Source: Nitrospina sp. (lineage in GTDB: Bacteria; Nitrospinota; Nitrospinia; Nitrospinales; VA-1). Taken from it: 61,617 bases of DNA. The stretch is taken from NCBI GenBank assembly GCA_018702695.1, contig JABIYR010000072.1, positions 1 to 61,617 on the forward strand, in the 5' to 3' direction. This document shows, in pieces, positions 40,590 through 48,614 of this stretch; position 1 is the stretch's first letter; every line of letters begins with the position of its first letter. The notes under the pieces were generated by a model. It worked only from the letters and a program-made list of their open reading frames with translations, did not search any database and was not told the DNA's origin. The position numbers were made by a program, and so were the translations under genes.

Positions 40590-41474
40590 ATGACTGCATC
40601 GAACACGGTTCCGTTTAAGGTTCCTCTGGCGGTAATGGGTGGCAGTGGTGCCTATCACCTACTCACCGGGCAGGCTCTGGGTCGAGAAGAAGCCTGTGAA
40701 GTGCTCGATACTCCGTATGGACAAAGCGCCCCGATTCATCTTTTTAATTTTGCGAATCGCGAGTTTTTATTTTTATCCCGCCATGGAGAAACCGATTATT
40801 CCCTGACCGCCCCTTTTGTAAATTACCGTGCAAATATTCACGCTCTCAAACAATGTGGCGTTGAGCGAGTCATAGCTTGGTCGGGTCCGGGTATTATCAA
40901 CCCGAATTTTAAACCGGGAGATTTTGTGGTGCCACACGATATCATCGATGAAACCCGGAATCGAGAAACGACTTTTTTTAAAGATACCGGTGTCGGCTTT
41001 ATTCGCCAAAACCAACCTTTTTGTCCTCAAATAGCCGAAGCCTTGCAGGGTGTCTTGCGCGAAAATGCTTTGCCTTACCATGATCAGGCGGTGTATGCCT
41101 GCACCGAAGGGCCTCGCTTGGAAACCCCCGCAGAAATCAGGAAGTTGGGCATCCTCGGAGCCGACCTAGTCGGCATGACTCTTGCGCCGGAAGCTTTTTT
41201 GGCCCGAGAAATGGAATTATGCTACACCCCATTTTGTTATCTGACCAATTATGCTGAAGGGATTAAGCCGAGGGAGTTTAAAAAAGGTGAATTATTTGAA
41301 GGCATGCAAACCGATGCGGAAAAAAAACAGGTCGATGCGGCAATAAAAAAATTTCCTGCGTTGATCAATGCCGTGTTTGAAAATTTGCAAGGGGTTGAGC
41401 GGGCCTGTGATTGCTCCGAGGCCTTACGTCGCTATAAAAATAAGGGTATGTTGGGAGAGAACCCGTTACCCTGA
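40590..41474 (+). CDS. 5'-methylthioadenosine/methylthioinosine phosphorylase family
   Basis: A 294-residue PNP/MTAP-family enzyme. MGGSGAYHLL is the phosphate-binding glycine loop, and SRHGETDYSLTAPFVNYRANIHALKQCGVERVIAW the second phosphate/ribose region. YACTEGPRLETPAEIRKLGILGADLVGMTLAPEAFLAREMELCYTPFCYLTNYAEG contains the purine-binding segment. The usual MTAP aspartate pair near NYAEG is not seen, which in 6-oxopurine-preferring relatives is replaced by Asn, so a methylthioinosine (MTI) or guanosine substrate is possible. An MTA/SAH deaminase-like amidohydrolase is encoded at 58423. Confidence 0.88.
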   Translation: MTASNTVPFKVPLAVMGGSGAYHLLTGQALGREEACEVLDTPYGQSAPIHLFNFANREFLFLSRHGETDYSLTAPFVNYRANIHALKQCGVERVIAWSGPGIINPNFKPGDFVVPHDIIDETRNRETTFFKDTGVGFIRQNQPFCPQIAEALQGVLRENALPYHDQAVYACTEGPRLETPAEIRKLGILGADLVGMTLAPEAFLAREMELCYTPFCYLTNYAEGIKPREFKKGELFEGMQTDAEKKQVDAAIKKFPALINAVFENLQGVERACDCSEALRRYKNKGMLGENPLP

Positions 41475-41539
41475 AAAAAATCCTGTGACGATGAAATCAG
41501 CGAGGCTGGAATTCTCATAGCCTGTATGCAATCGATGAA

Positions 41540-41833
41540 TTAGCGGTCGGGCCAAGCATCGTAACCACCGGTCATGCTATAGACTTCTTTGAATCCATTT
41601 TGTGAGAGATATTCGGCGGCCCCCTGGCTGGAAATGCCGTGATAGCAACAGACAATCAGCGGCTTCTCTTTATCTGCCGATTCGATATACTCTTTGATGT
41701 TGCTGTCGTTAAGGGAAACGGCGTTGGGGATATGACCTGCGGAATAGGAACCTGAATCACGAATGTCGACCACATTGGCCGAACCTTCTGCAACCATTTC
41801 CTGTGTTTTTTGAGAGTCTAGTTCTTTAAACAT
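41540..41833 (-). CDS. Single-domain rhodanese, GlpE-like
   Basis: A 97-residue sulfurtransferase domain with the active-site loop VCCYHGISSQGAAEYL. The second cysteine of the CC pair, followed by YHGIS, is the catalytic residue and matches the CYHGNSS loop of GlpE. The family motifs VDIRDSGSYSAGHIPNAVSL and GGYDAW are also present. It transfers a sulfane sulfur from thiosulfate or a carrier to thiol acceptors. Isolated on the minus strand between a convergent and a divergent gene. Confidence 0.92.
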   Translation of the reverse strand: MFKELDSQKTQEMVAEGSANVVDIRDSGSYSAGHIPNAVSLNDSNIKEYIESADKEKPLIVCCYHGISSQGAAEYLSQNGFKEVYSMTGGYDAWPDR

Positions 41834-41909
41834 TCAGGCATCCTTTGTTTTGTTAGAAAATCAGTTGCCGTTTTTTTATCGATGTCATGAAGGCATCATG
41901 AGTTGTTAG

Positions 41910-42611
41910 ATGAAAGAAAAGTCGAAAAGTTCCCAACAAATGAAAAATAATGCTGACATGGATTTATCACAACGGTTAGAAGCGTTTGAAACCCTCCAAT
42001 TAAAAGACGATGCGGCTGAAGTTTTGAAACAAGCCTTGCAGTTGGCCAATGACTGCCAGCAGGTGAGAAAATACGACACCGCCATCGCAGTCCTGAACAA
42101 AATATTGCTTTCGCAAGATGCGAGTCAAAACGCGGTAGTGCAAATGGCTCTGGGGGTGGCCTACTGGGAAAAAGCCCAACTGCAAAAGGCTCTCAATTAT
42201 TTTGAAGAGGCGCTGACATTGTTTAAAGAGACCCATGATGAAGTGGGCGAAGCCGCCATTCTCTCTATCGTAGGTGTTACTTTTTGGAGAAAATGTGATT
42301 GGAATAAAGCTCTGGATATTTTGAGGAGCACATCAAGGAAAAACTACAATGCAGATCATCGCTTTATTTCATTGTACGGAGCGTTTGACCGTGGTATTGC
42401 GGCTTTACAGAATCGAGTGCGAATGGGGCGAGAGTTACAAAAACCTCTTAAAATTTTGCAGCCTTTGTTTGCCCTATGCGCTCTTTATTGGGTGATGCAG
42501 AATGAGGATCAGTTCAGAGCTTGTCTGGATGAGTCAACTCGACTGGCCGAACAGTTGGGTGAGGCAGATATTCTTAGAGTCGTTAAAGATTTGCAGATCA
42601 TGGCGAACTGA
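41910..42611 (+). CDS. TPR-repeat protein, function unknown
   Basis: A 233-residue soluble helical protein with several TPR-like units, most clearly YDTAIAVLNKIL, ALGVAYWEKAQLQKALNYFEEALTLF and SIVGVTFWRKCDWNKALDIL. There is no signal peptide. It resembles the helical scaffolds used in protein complexes, but no partner can be inferred. Its end overlaps the convergent rlmM-like gene by 14 bases. ATG 41940 is an alternative start. Confidence 0.75.
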   Translation: MKEKSKSSQQMKNNADMDLSQRLEAFETLQLKDDAAEVLKQALQLANDCQQVRKYDTAIAVLNKILLSQDASQNAVVQMALGVAYWEKAQLQKALNYFEEALTLFKETHDEVGEAAILSIVGVTFWRKCDWNKALDILRSTSRKNYNADHRFISLYGAFDRGIAALQNRVRMGRELQKPLKILQPLFALCALYWVMQNEDQFRACLDESTRLAEQLGEADILRVVKDLQIMAN

Positions 42612-43521
42612 TTTTGAACCAAGTCAATTCGTTTTTGTTGTTGAACAGATGCCGGACTTGGCTGTTGGGGACGGCGGCAAATTTTTCAATGGTGGATTGA
42701 TCGGGTTCTCCTTTGAACTTTAAGGTGCAGATGAAATTTTTGCACACTCCTGATTCCACCCATGGCAGGATCCATTCATAAAGTTTTTCCGGGTAACAGA
42801 TTAAATCTGAAAATAGCCAATCGACCGATTGTTGCTTCAATTCAAATTCTTGCGGGTGCAGGGAGAAGGCATCGCGTTTTTGAAACGAAACACCCTTTAA
42901 ACTAGCAACTGAGGGCGAAAGCGGGGCGCGATCAATGCTTAAAACCTCGGCACCACATTGGTGAATCACCCAAGCCCACCCACCCGGACTTCCTCCAACA
43001 TCAATGCAAAATTCTCCCGGCTGGGGTTTCAGGTTCGCCAGAGTCAAAGCTTCATAAAGCTTGAGATAGGCTCGGTTTGGCGGGCCATTTCTGTCTTCGA
43101 CAAAGTTCACTTCCCCATTTGGAAAAGCGCTTGAACAGTCAGATGAGGCAAGTAGCGTATTTTTATCCAGAAGCGTGAAACTACCCAGTGGAGAGGTTGG
43201 GAGTGCTGAGGGAAAAACTAAAGGGCGCGATTTTCGAGGCGATAGTTTTTCAAGAATTAATTTGGCTCGCCGGTGTAAATGATAAGAGTGCAAACACCAG
43301 TTACGTTGAATGGCTTGCAATTTTTTGGCGGCATCATTGATAGAGTCGATAGAAAGTGTTTCTGGGTTGCGCCAAATATTCTGCGCCCAGAAAACTTCTT
43401 GGGCAGGCTGGCTAGACAGGACCAGCCGATCATGAATCGCGATCACACCATCAAGTTCCTTCAATAGCGGTTGAGTCAGGCCCTCTGCGGCCAAATAAGC
43501 GGATTTTATTTTTTCAGTCAT
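42598..43521 (-). CDS. RlmM-like ribosomal RNA ribose methyltransferase (FtsJ domain)
   Basis: A 307-residue SAM-dependent methyltransferase with a non-catalytic N-terminal part (about 1-165) and a C-terminal RrmJ/FtsJ fold. The SAM loop is FCIDVGGSPGGWAWVIHQ, followed by VLSIDRAPL and the catalytic-site blocks WLFSDLICYPEKLYEWILPW and FICTLKFKG (the K-D-K-E tetrad order of 2'-O-methyltransferases). This layout fits RlmM, which methylates C2498 of 23S rRNA. The protein is shorter than E. coli RlmM (366 residues) and the N-terminal THUMP region is only weakly recognisable, so I keep the name as like. Confidence 0.85.
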   Translation of the reverse strand: MTEKIKSAYLAAEGLTQPLLKELDGVIAIHDRLVLSSQPAQEVFWAQNIWRNPETLSIDSINDAAKKLQAIQRNWCLHSYHLHRRAKLILEKLSPRKSRPLVFPSALPTSPLGSFTLLDKNTLLASSDCSSAFPNGEVNFVEDRNGPPNRAYLKLYEALTLANLKPQPGEFCIDVGGSPGGWAWVIHQCGAEVLSIDRAPLSPSVASLKGVSFQKRDAFSLHPQEFELKQQSVDWLFSDLICYPEKLYEWILPWVESGVCKNFICTLKFKGEPDQSTIEKFAAVPNSQVRHLFNNKNELTWFKISSP

Positions 43522-43758
43522 AATTTATGATCATACCATGCAGGCTGTTGAGACCCGTAAAAGGTTATTGCTATTTCAGGGGGACTTTAAGGTTTTCACC
43601 ACAGATTGCTTGCTAATGAGGAAAAATGCGAGTCAGTATCTAATTTTCAATTTAATGCGAGTAGCCTAAGATATTGAAATATTGTTAATCATGGTTAACT
43701 ATAAAATTTTTTACATTAAGCCGCATAGCTGGGTTAAAGTGTTGTTTATATTAGGAGA

Positions 43759-43811
43759 AGCGAAGGCGTGCGGCAAAAGATACAACCTGAGTATGGGAGT
43801 ATGAAAACTTG
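43759..43811 (+). other. Possible 13-codon leader frame ahead of the PAS kinase
   Basis: AGGAG (from about 43755) precedes GTG at about 43769, which opens a 13-codon frame ending at the TGA that overlaps the kinase TTG start (TTGA). The peptide would start MRQKIQPEYG. Such an overlap can couple translation of a weak TTG start to an upstream ribosome. It may also simply be chance. Confidence 0.2.
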
Positions 43812-45029
43812 ATTGAAAACCATGTTGATCTTAATTCATTTGTCAAAAGTATACAGGTCAATGTCTTTGTAGCGGATAAGGAACTTAATCTGGTCTATAT
43901 GAATGATTATGCCAGAAAAACCCTGAAATCCATTGAACCCGCCATTAAGGCCGTGTTTCAGGTCAGCGTGGCAGACATGGAAGGGGCATCGATTCATCGG
44001 TTTCATCGAGATCCGAAAAGGGTCGAAGCCATTTTAAAAACTCCTTTAGCCCTTCCTCATAAAGCAGATTTTGAGTTTGGAGGCATAACCTTAAGAACGA
44101 ATATCAACGCTGTTTGGGATGATTCCGGCCAATTAGAAGCTTATGTGGTGAACTGGGAGGATGTCACCAGTAGGGACCAGTTGGAGGGGTCTTTAAACCT
44201 TAAGTTACTGGAGTTAGGTAGCGCGAATCAGGAACTGCAAAAGCGTAACCGGCAGATTGAGCAGGATGAGGCTGAGCTAAAGGTGGCTCATGAGGAACTC
44301 AATAAAACACATGCATATTTAAATATCAAGATGGCGCAATTGAAACAAAGCAATCAGGATCTAGAAAGCTTCGCCACCATTGCCTCGCATGATCTGATGG
44401 CCCCGGTTAGAAAAATCATAAACTTTGCTGAGTCCTTACATGAAAATGGTTCTCATTGTTCGGGAGATGATAAGTTATTGCTGGAAAAAATACTTCTTTC
44501 CGGAGAGAGAATGCGACTGCTGATTACAGATATTCTGGACTATTCACGATTGGCGGGTCATTCTTTTGTTTTCGAACGCATCAACCTAAATGATGTGTTA
44601 TCTGAGGTTCTTGCTATTTTAGCAGATCAGATTCTGTATACAGGAGCTAAGGTTATTATTGCAGGTGAACTTCCTGTTATTGATGCCAATAAAACTCAAA
44701 TGATACAATTATTACAAAACCTTATTTCTAATGCCCTTAAATATAGAAAAGAAGATACGGCTCCAGTTCTGAAAATTTCTGCCACTCAAACAAAAGAGTT
44801 TGCTCTGGTCGCGCTGGAAGACAATGGTATTGGAATCAAGGATGAACATAAAGATCTTGTTTTTCAACCCTTTGAGCGACTCAACCCGGCAGTAGAAGGA
44901 ACTGGCATGGGGCTCGCCATTTGCAAAAAAGTGGTGGTCAGCCACGGAGGCGAGATATCGGTGCAAAACTTGCCTGAGGGGATAGGGTCTGTGTTTAATA
45001 TTAAACTTCCAGTGAGGCATAACCAGTGA
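43809..45029 (+). CDS. PAS sensor histidine kinase (cytoplasmic)
   Basis: A 406-residue soluble kinase. The N-terminal PAS domain is about 10-122 (VFVADKELNLVYMNDYARKTLKS). A coiled coil covers about 125-188 (KLLELGSANQELQKRNRQIEQ). The HisKA domain has H194 in FATIASHDLMAPVRK, the variant found in phytochrome-type and Rcp1-linked kinases, and the HATPase has NLISNALKYRK, DNGIGI and GTGMGLAICKK. The start is TTG at 43809. The stop overlaps the next gene (GTGA), so the Rcp1-like regulator at 45026 is its likely partner. No membrane segments, so the signal is cytoplasmic. Confidence 0.9.
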   Translation: MIENHVDLNSFVKSIQVNVFVADKELNLVYMNDYARKTLKSIEPAIKAVFQVSVADMEGASIHRFHRDPKRVEAILKTPLALPHKADFEFGGITLRTNINAVWDDSGQLEAYVVNWEDVTSRDQLEGSLNLKLLELGSANQELQKRNRQIEQDEAELKVAHEELNKTHAYLNIKMAQLKQSNQDLESFATIASHDLMAPVRKIINFAESLHENGSHCSGDDKLLLEKILLSGERMRLLITDILDYSRLAGHSFVFERINLNDVLSEVLAILADQILYTGAKVIIAGELPVIDANKTQMIQLLQNLISNALKYRKEDTAPVLKISATQTKEFALVALEDNGIGIKDEHKDLVFQPFERLNPAVEGTGMGLAICKKVVVSHGGEISVQNLPEGIGSVFNIKLPVRHNQ

Positions 45030-45481
45030 TCAAAGCAGTTTCAGATTTTAAAGGCGTGGTGTCCGTGTTAGTGGTGGAAGATGATGACGATGATTACGAA
45101 TTTTTAGAAAGTGCATTGCAGGAATGCTGTGGCGACCCCAATGTAAACTGGGTGAAGGATGGCGATCAGGCGGTGGACTATTTGTTTAGGCGTGGGGAAT
45201 ATAAGGATGAAACCCAATACCCTACGCCAGATTTGATTTTTCTTGATATCAGAATCCCTAAGAAAAACGGCTTGGAAGTCGCTAAAATAATCAAAGACGA
45301 TCCGGTCTTAAAAAAACTTCCTACCATTATGTTAACCACCTCCTCTGCTTATGCGGATGTAGTTCATGCTTATGAAATTGGAGCCAACAACTATTTAAAA
45401 AAACCGGGTGGTTCTAAAGAAATAGAACAGTTCAAAAAAGCCATTTGCCTTTTCTGGTCTCCAGTCGTTCTGTATCCCTGA
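45026..45481 (+). CDS. Rcp1-like single-domain response regulator
   Basis: A 151-residue CheY-fold receiver of the Rcp1 type, with acidic pocket VEDDDDDYE, phospho-acceptor D75 in DLIFLDIRIPKKNG, threonine in IMLTTSS and lysine in NNYLKKPGG. No output domain. Translationally coupled to the kinase at 43809. It probably passes the phosphate on or acts by protein interaction. The HPt and a second receiver downstream suggest a relay. Confidence 0.92.
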   Translation: MIKAVSDFKGVVSVLVVEDDDDDYEFLESALQECCGDPNVNWVKDGDQAVDYLFRRGEYKDETQYPTPDLIFLDIRIPKKNGLEVAKIIKDDPVLKKLPTIMLTTSSAYADVVHAYEIGANNYLKKPGGSKEIEQFKKAICLFWSPVVLYP

Positions 45482-45792
45482 CGAGGGGTAGAAAAACTAA
45501 TGTTATTTTTACCTAACATTCTCTCAGGGCTATGAGAGAAGAACCTCTATTTAGGGTTATGCTTGGATATTTTTCGAGATGATCAATAGAAGTGTTTCGA
45601 CGCAACCTTCCAAATAATATTCAAGTTCGCGCAGTTTTCCTATGGAAAGCCACTAAACTAGAACCCATTTGAGCGGGGCTATATATTCTTACATGACAAA
45701 GACGTGCAAATTTTCTATAATAAGGCTTAAAAAAATAGGGCTCTGATTTCAGGGTGTCATGAATCTAATAGGCGAAATATCAAAGTATTTAA
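45482..45792 (+). other. 311-base gap in the signalling cluster with two hairpins and a promoter
   Basis: No gene is visible. Near its start are two adjacent hairpins: AATGTTA/TAACATT (about 45498-45520) and CTCTCA/TGAGAG (45522-45539). They may end the kinase transcript although no T run follows. The promoter at 45693-45721 precedes the receiver at 45793. Confidence 0.4.
45693..45721 (+). promoter_or_regulatory. Sigma-70 promoter for the receiver-HPt pair
   Basis: ATGACA (45693-45698) and a perfect TATAAT (45716-45721) are separated by 17 bases. Transcription would start near 45728, about 65 bases before the coding start. Confidence 0.6.
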
Positions 45793-46173
45793 ATGAGCAA
45801 TAAAATCCTTCTCGTAGAAGATAATGAAATGAACCGAGACATGCTCTCAAGGCGTTTGGAGCGTAAAGGTTTTGAAGTGGTTATCGCCGTTGATGGGCAA
45901 GAGGGTGTGAATATGGCTCGTACGGAATCACCTTGTCTTATTCTTATGGATATGAGTCTTCCTGTGATGGACGGCTGGGAAGCCGTTCGCACGTTGAAGG
46001 GTGATTCTGCAACACAATCCATTCCGGTTTTAGGCCTGTCGGCGCATGCGATGACGCCGGATAGAGATAAGGCCATTAATGCGGGTTGCGATGACTATGA
46101 TACCAAGCCAGTTGATATAAAACGTCTATTGGGAAAAATTCAGATTTTGCTGGACCAGAACAATGCCGGATGA
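45793..46173 (+). CDS. CheY-like response regulator
   Basis: A 126-residue receiver domain with acidic pair VEDNEMN, phospho-acceptor D53 in LILMDMSLPVMDGWEAV, VLGLSAHAM, and lysine in DDYDTKPVDIKRLL. It belongs to the type attached to hybrid kinases (MDxxMPxxDG). No output domain. It overlaps the HPt gene by 11 bases. Together with the HPt it could relay to one of the histidine kinases in this window, none of which carries its own receiver. Confidence 0.92.
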   Translation: MSNKILLVEDNEMNRDMLSRRLERKGFEVVIAVDGQEGVNMARTESPCLILMDMSLPVMDGWEAVRTLKGDSATQSIPVLGLSAHAMTPDRDKAINAGCDDYDTKPVDIKRLLGKIQILLDQNNAG

Positions 46174-46528
46174 GCAGGAACCTGTCCTAAACAAACAGGC
46201 CGCGTTGGAACTGTGTGATGAGGATGAAGAACTTTTCCTCGAAATTGTACAGGCTTATCTTGAAGATTCGATAGAGCATGCGCGACAACTTCTTTACGCT
46301 CTGGAGGCTGGAGACGCTCACGAGGTTGAAGAGAGGGCGCATGCATTAAAAGGCGCTTCTGCTAATATTTGTGCAGGGCCAGTTTGTGGAGCGGCACAAT
46401 TGCTAGAACGCGCGGGTCGGGACAAAGACCTGAGCGAAGCACCGCAACTCTACCGGGTTTTTAAAAAGGAGTTTCAGCGTCTGCTGGAATATCTTGAGTC
46501 CTTGCCCCTTCCCCCAGAAGATGGATAG
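46163..46528 (+). CDS. Histidine phosphotransfer (HPt) protein
   Basis: A 121-residue four-helix HPt domain with the phospho-histidine H60 in EERAHALKGASANICA (consensus AHxLKGxSxNxGA). It shuttles phosphoryl groups between receivers. The start at 46163 overlaps the preceding receiver gene. Standalone HPt proteins next to a free receiver usually form part of a multi-step relay. Confidence 0.9.
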   Translation: MPDEQEPVLNKQAALELCDEDEELFLEIVQAYLEDSIEHARQLLYALEAGDAHEVEERAHALKGASANICAGPVCGAAQLLERAGRDKDLSEAPQLYRVFKKEFQRLLEYLESLPLPPEDG

Positions 46529-46666
46529 TCTTACTTGTTGAAAATACGAAGATTGTGGGCAGGAACTTGACAAGTATGAGGGAATAACGTATAAGAATTA
46601 ATTCGCTATCATCATGTCCCCGAACTGGGAAGACATTTATTTAACGCCTAAATAGAGGATCAGTTT

Positions 46667-46930
46667 TTGGCTAATCACAAATCGGCATTGAAACGTAATC
46701 GGCAAAACATTAAGAAATGTGAAAGAAATAAAGGCTACCGCACCTTGGTCAAGACCGTATCTAAGAAAGTGCGGACAGAAGCTGAAGCTGGTAATAAAGA
46801 TCAGGCGCTGAAAGAATTAAAGCTTGCCGAAAAAGTTATCGCCAAAGTTGGGGGTAAGGGTATTCTTCATGCTCGAGCCGCATCCCGAAAGATTTCAAGT
46901 CTCACCCGGTTGGTCAACCGGACTGCTTAA
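46667..46930 (+). CDS. rpsT: 30S ribosomal protein S20
   Basis: An 87-residue basic protein beginning MANHKSALKRNRQNIKKCERN, a standard S20. It binds 16S rRNA early in 30S assembly. The start is TTG at 46667 with AGAGGAT about six bases upstream; no in-frame ATG gives the conserved N-terminus. E. coli rpsT also uses a UUG start, which is part of its autoregulation, so the same control may operate here. It is divergent from nothing and lies alone between the relay genes and the minus-strand holA. Confidence 0.96.
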   Translation: MANHKSALKRNRQNIKKCERNKGYRTLVKTVSKKVRTEAEAGNKDQALKELKLAEKVIAKVGGKGILHARAASRKISSLTRLVNRTA

Positions 46931-46936
46931 GTGATC

Positions 46937-46995
46937 GGGGGGCGATGGCCCCTCATACGGCTGTTTTTCCTGCGAGGGGAATCGACAAATTCCCC
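46937..46995 (+). terminator. Hairpins after rpsT
   Basis: Two G/C-rich hairpins follow the stop: GGGGC/GCCCC (about 46939-46952) with a TTTTT run 11 bases further on, and a stronger GGGGAAT/ATTCCCC (46976-46982 with 46989-46995). One or both probably end the rpsT message, and the second could also serve the convergent holA operon. Confidence 0.5.
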
Positions 46996-47084
46996 GCTAT
47001 TTCTGGGTGTGGAGCAACGCTCACGCCACTTCCTTCCTCAATTGTCTGGTAAGGCTTTTATGTCAGGTCTTGCCCCGAATTTCA

Positions 47085-48080
47085 TTAATAGCACAGGTTG
47101 AGAACCAAGGTTTGCATCACCGCAACAGGGTCCTTGGAAGTGGATTTTAGGCTCCTATCTGCTTTAACCAATTCCAAATAGCCTTTGCGAAGTTGTTGCA
47201 CGCTGAACCGGTGGGTGTGTTGCAAGGCCTTGTCGACCACAAAAGGGTTGGCTCCCATTATTTTAGCAATTTGTCCGGATGGTATTTTTTTACCTTGATA
47301 ATGTTTGACTTCCCAGATCATTCGCAGTTGCCAGGCGATGGTACCTAAAATTTTTATAGGTTCTTCTCCATGATCAATTTGATTGTTGAGAAGGTTCAGA
47401 GCTTTTTCCGGATTTTTTGTTTTCAATGCATCGGTGAGCGCAAATGCATTTTCCAATTTACTTTCCCCCACCACCTCAGAAACATCTCTTTCTGAAACAG
47501 ATTTATTCTTTCCTGCATAGAGAAGCGTTTTTTCCAATTCCGTTGCCAAGATCCCCGGTCTCGCTCCAACCCGATTTACCAGAAATCGTGCCGCATCGGC
47601 GGAGAGGGAATAACCTTGCGTCTCAGCCCGTTTTCGTACCCAGCCTACCAACTCATTTTCTTTCGGAGGCTCACAGACAACAGCATCTTTCAGACCCGTC
47701 AGAGCCTTGAATAATTTGCGTTTGCGGTCTACTTTGTGGGCAGAAATGACCAGACATGCGTCAGCGATGGGGGACGATGCATAGTCCATGAGATCTTGAG
47801 CTTCTTGGTCTTTAGGGATGCCATCGTGCAGATTGCGTACTATCACCAGTTTGGTTCCACCGAGAAAAGAAAGTGTTTTCACCGACCCCAGCCAGTGGTT
47901 TACCGTGCTTTCTCGAGCATCAAATATCTCTAGATTGAAATCTCGATTTTCGTCGGTGATCCATTTTTGCGTGAGAGCGTGGATGACTTCTGTGTGGTAG
48001 AAAGTTTCCGAGCCATAGAGAAAATAGAAAGGTGCTGTTTCCCCTTTAGAAATTTTTGAGAAAAAATTTTCAGGAGTCAC
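47085..48080 (-). CDS. holA: DNA polymerase III delta subunit
   Basis: A 331-residue clamp-loader subunit that opens the beta sliding clamp. Domain I starts near FYFLYGSETFYHTEVIHAL and contains FDARESTVNHWLGSVKTLSFLGGTKLVIVRNL. The beta-binding and lid domains and the C-terminal collar (FALTDALKTKNPEKALNLLNNQIDHGEEPIKILGTIAWQLRMIWEVKHYQG) are present. It belongs to the leuS-lptE-holA operon, the same order as in many proteobacteria. Confidence 0.94.
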   Translation of the reverse strand: MTPENFFSKISKGETAPFYFLYGSETFYHTEVIHALTQKWITDENRDFNLEIFDARESTVNHWLGSVKTLSFLGGTKLVIVRNLHDGIPKDQEAQDLMDYASSPIADACLVISAHKVDRKRKLFKALTGLKDAVVCEPPKENELVGWVRKRAETQGYSLSADAARFLVNRVGARPGILATELEKTLLYAGKNKSVSERDVSEVVGESKLENAFALTDALKTKNPEKALNLLNNQIDHGEEPIKILGTIAWQLRMIWEVKHYQGKKIPSGQIAKIMGANPFVVDKALQHTHRFSVQQLRKGYLELVKADRSLKSTSKDPVAVMQTLVLNLCY

Positions 48081-48095
48081 GATGTGATAATGGGT

Positions 48096-48614
48096 TTAAA
48101 ACTGGTCAATGAGCAAGCTCACTAAACGATTGCCCAGTTCTTTATAGGCCTCTTCCAGTGCGGCAATTCTTGCGGATTCGGTGTCGACAATGTCAGACGA
48201 GGCATTATAGTTCCATGTGGTTGTGAACTTGTCTTTCATATAAAGTTTGTCATTTATCTTATCGAATACTTCAATTTCTACACCCAGCTCAACAATATAA
48301 TCGGAAGCAAAATCGCTGGAGTTAAAGGAGACCGCCCGTAAATTGTAATAATGAAGTTTACCCATCATCACCATGTCGGAACTGGTTTTCCGGGAAACTT
48401 TAATTCTCCCATCAGTGATGAAGGAGTCGATAACGGCACTGGTCAGTTCCCGATGAATTTCTGGCTGGGAGGACGTATTGAGAAATACAGGTATGGAGAG
48501 CGTTTTTAAATGTGGAGGCAGGGATGAACCCGTTCCCACCAAATGATATCCACATCCATTTAGAATCAGGGTGAACACCCATAGTATGTAAATTTTAAAT
48601 CGGATTTGTTTCAT
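48096..48614 (-). CDS. lptE: LptE-like LPS-assembly lipoprotein
   Basis: About 172 residues from MKQIRFKIY. The signal peptide ends in the lipobox LNGC, then GYHLVGTGSSLPPHLKTLSIPVFLN, which is the LptE/RlpB N-terminal signature. LptE plugs the LptD barrel and helps place LPS in the outer membrane. The start at 48614 (ATGA overlapping the leuS stop at 48611) is preferred to the longer frame from 48683, which would bury the signal peptide. holA follows after 15 bases. Confidence 0.88.
   Translation of the reverse strand: MKQIRFKIYILWVFTLILNGCGYHLVGTGSSLPPHLKTLSIPVFLNTSSQPEIHRELTSAVIDSFITDGRIKVSRKTSSDMVMMGKLHYYNLRAVSFNSSDFASDYIVELGVEIEVFDKINDKLYMKDKFTTTWNYNASSDIVDTESARIAALEEAYKELGNRLVSLLIDQF

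Noticed and set aside
43640-43760. Sigma-54-type site ahead of the PAS kinase
   Set aside because: No GG-N10-GC match with TTGC; the closest string has the wrong spacing.
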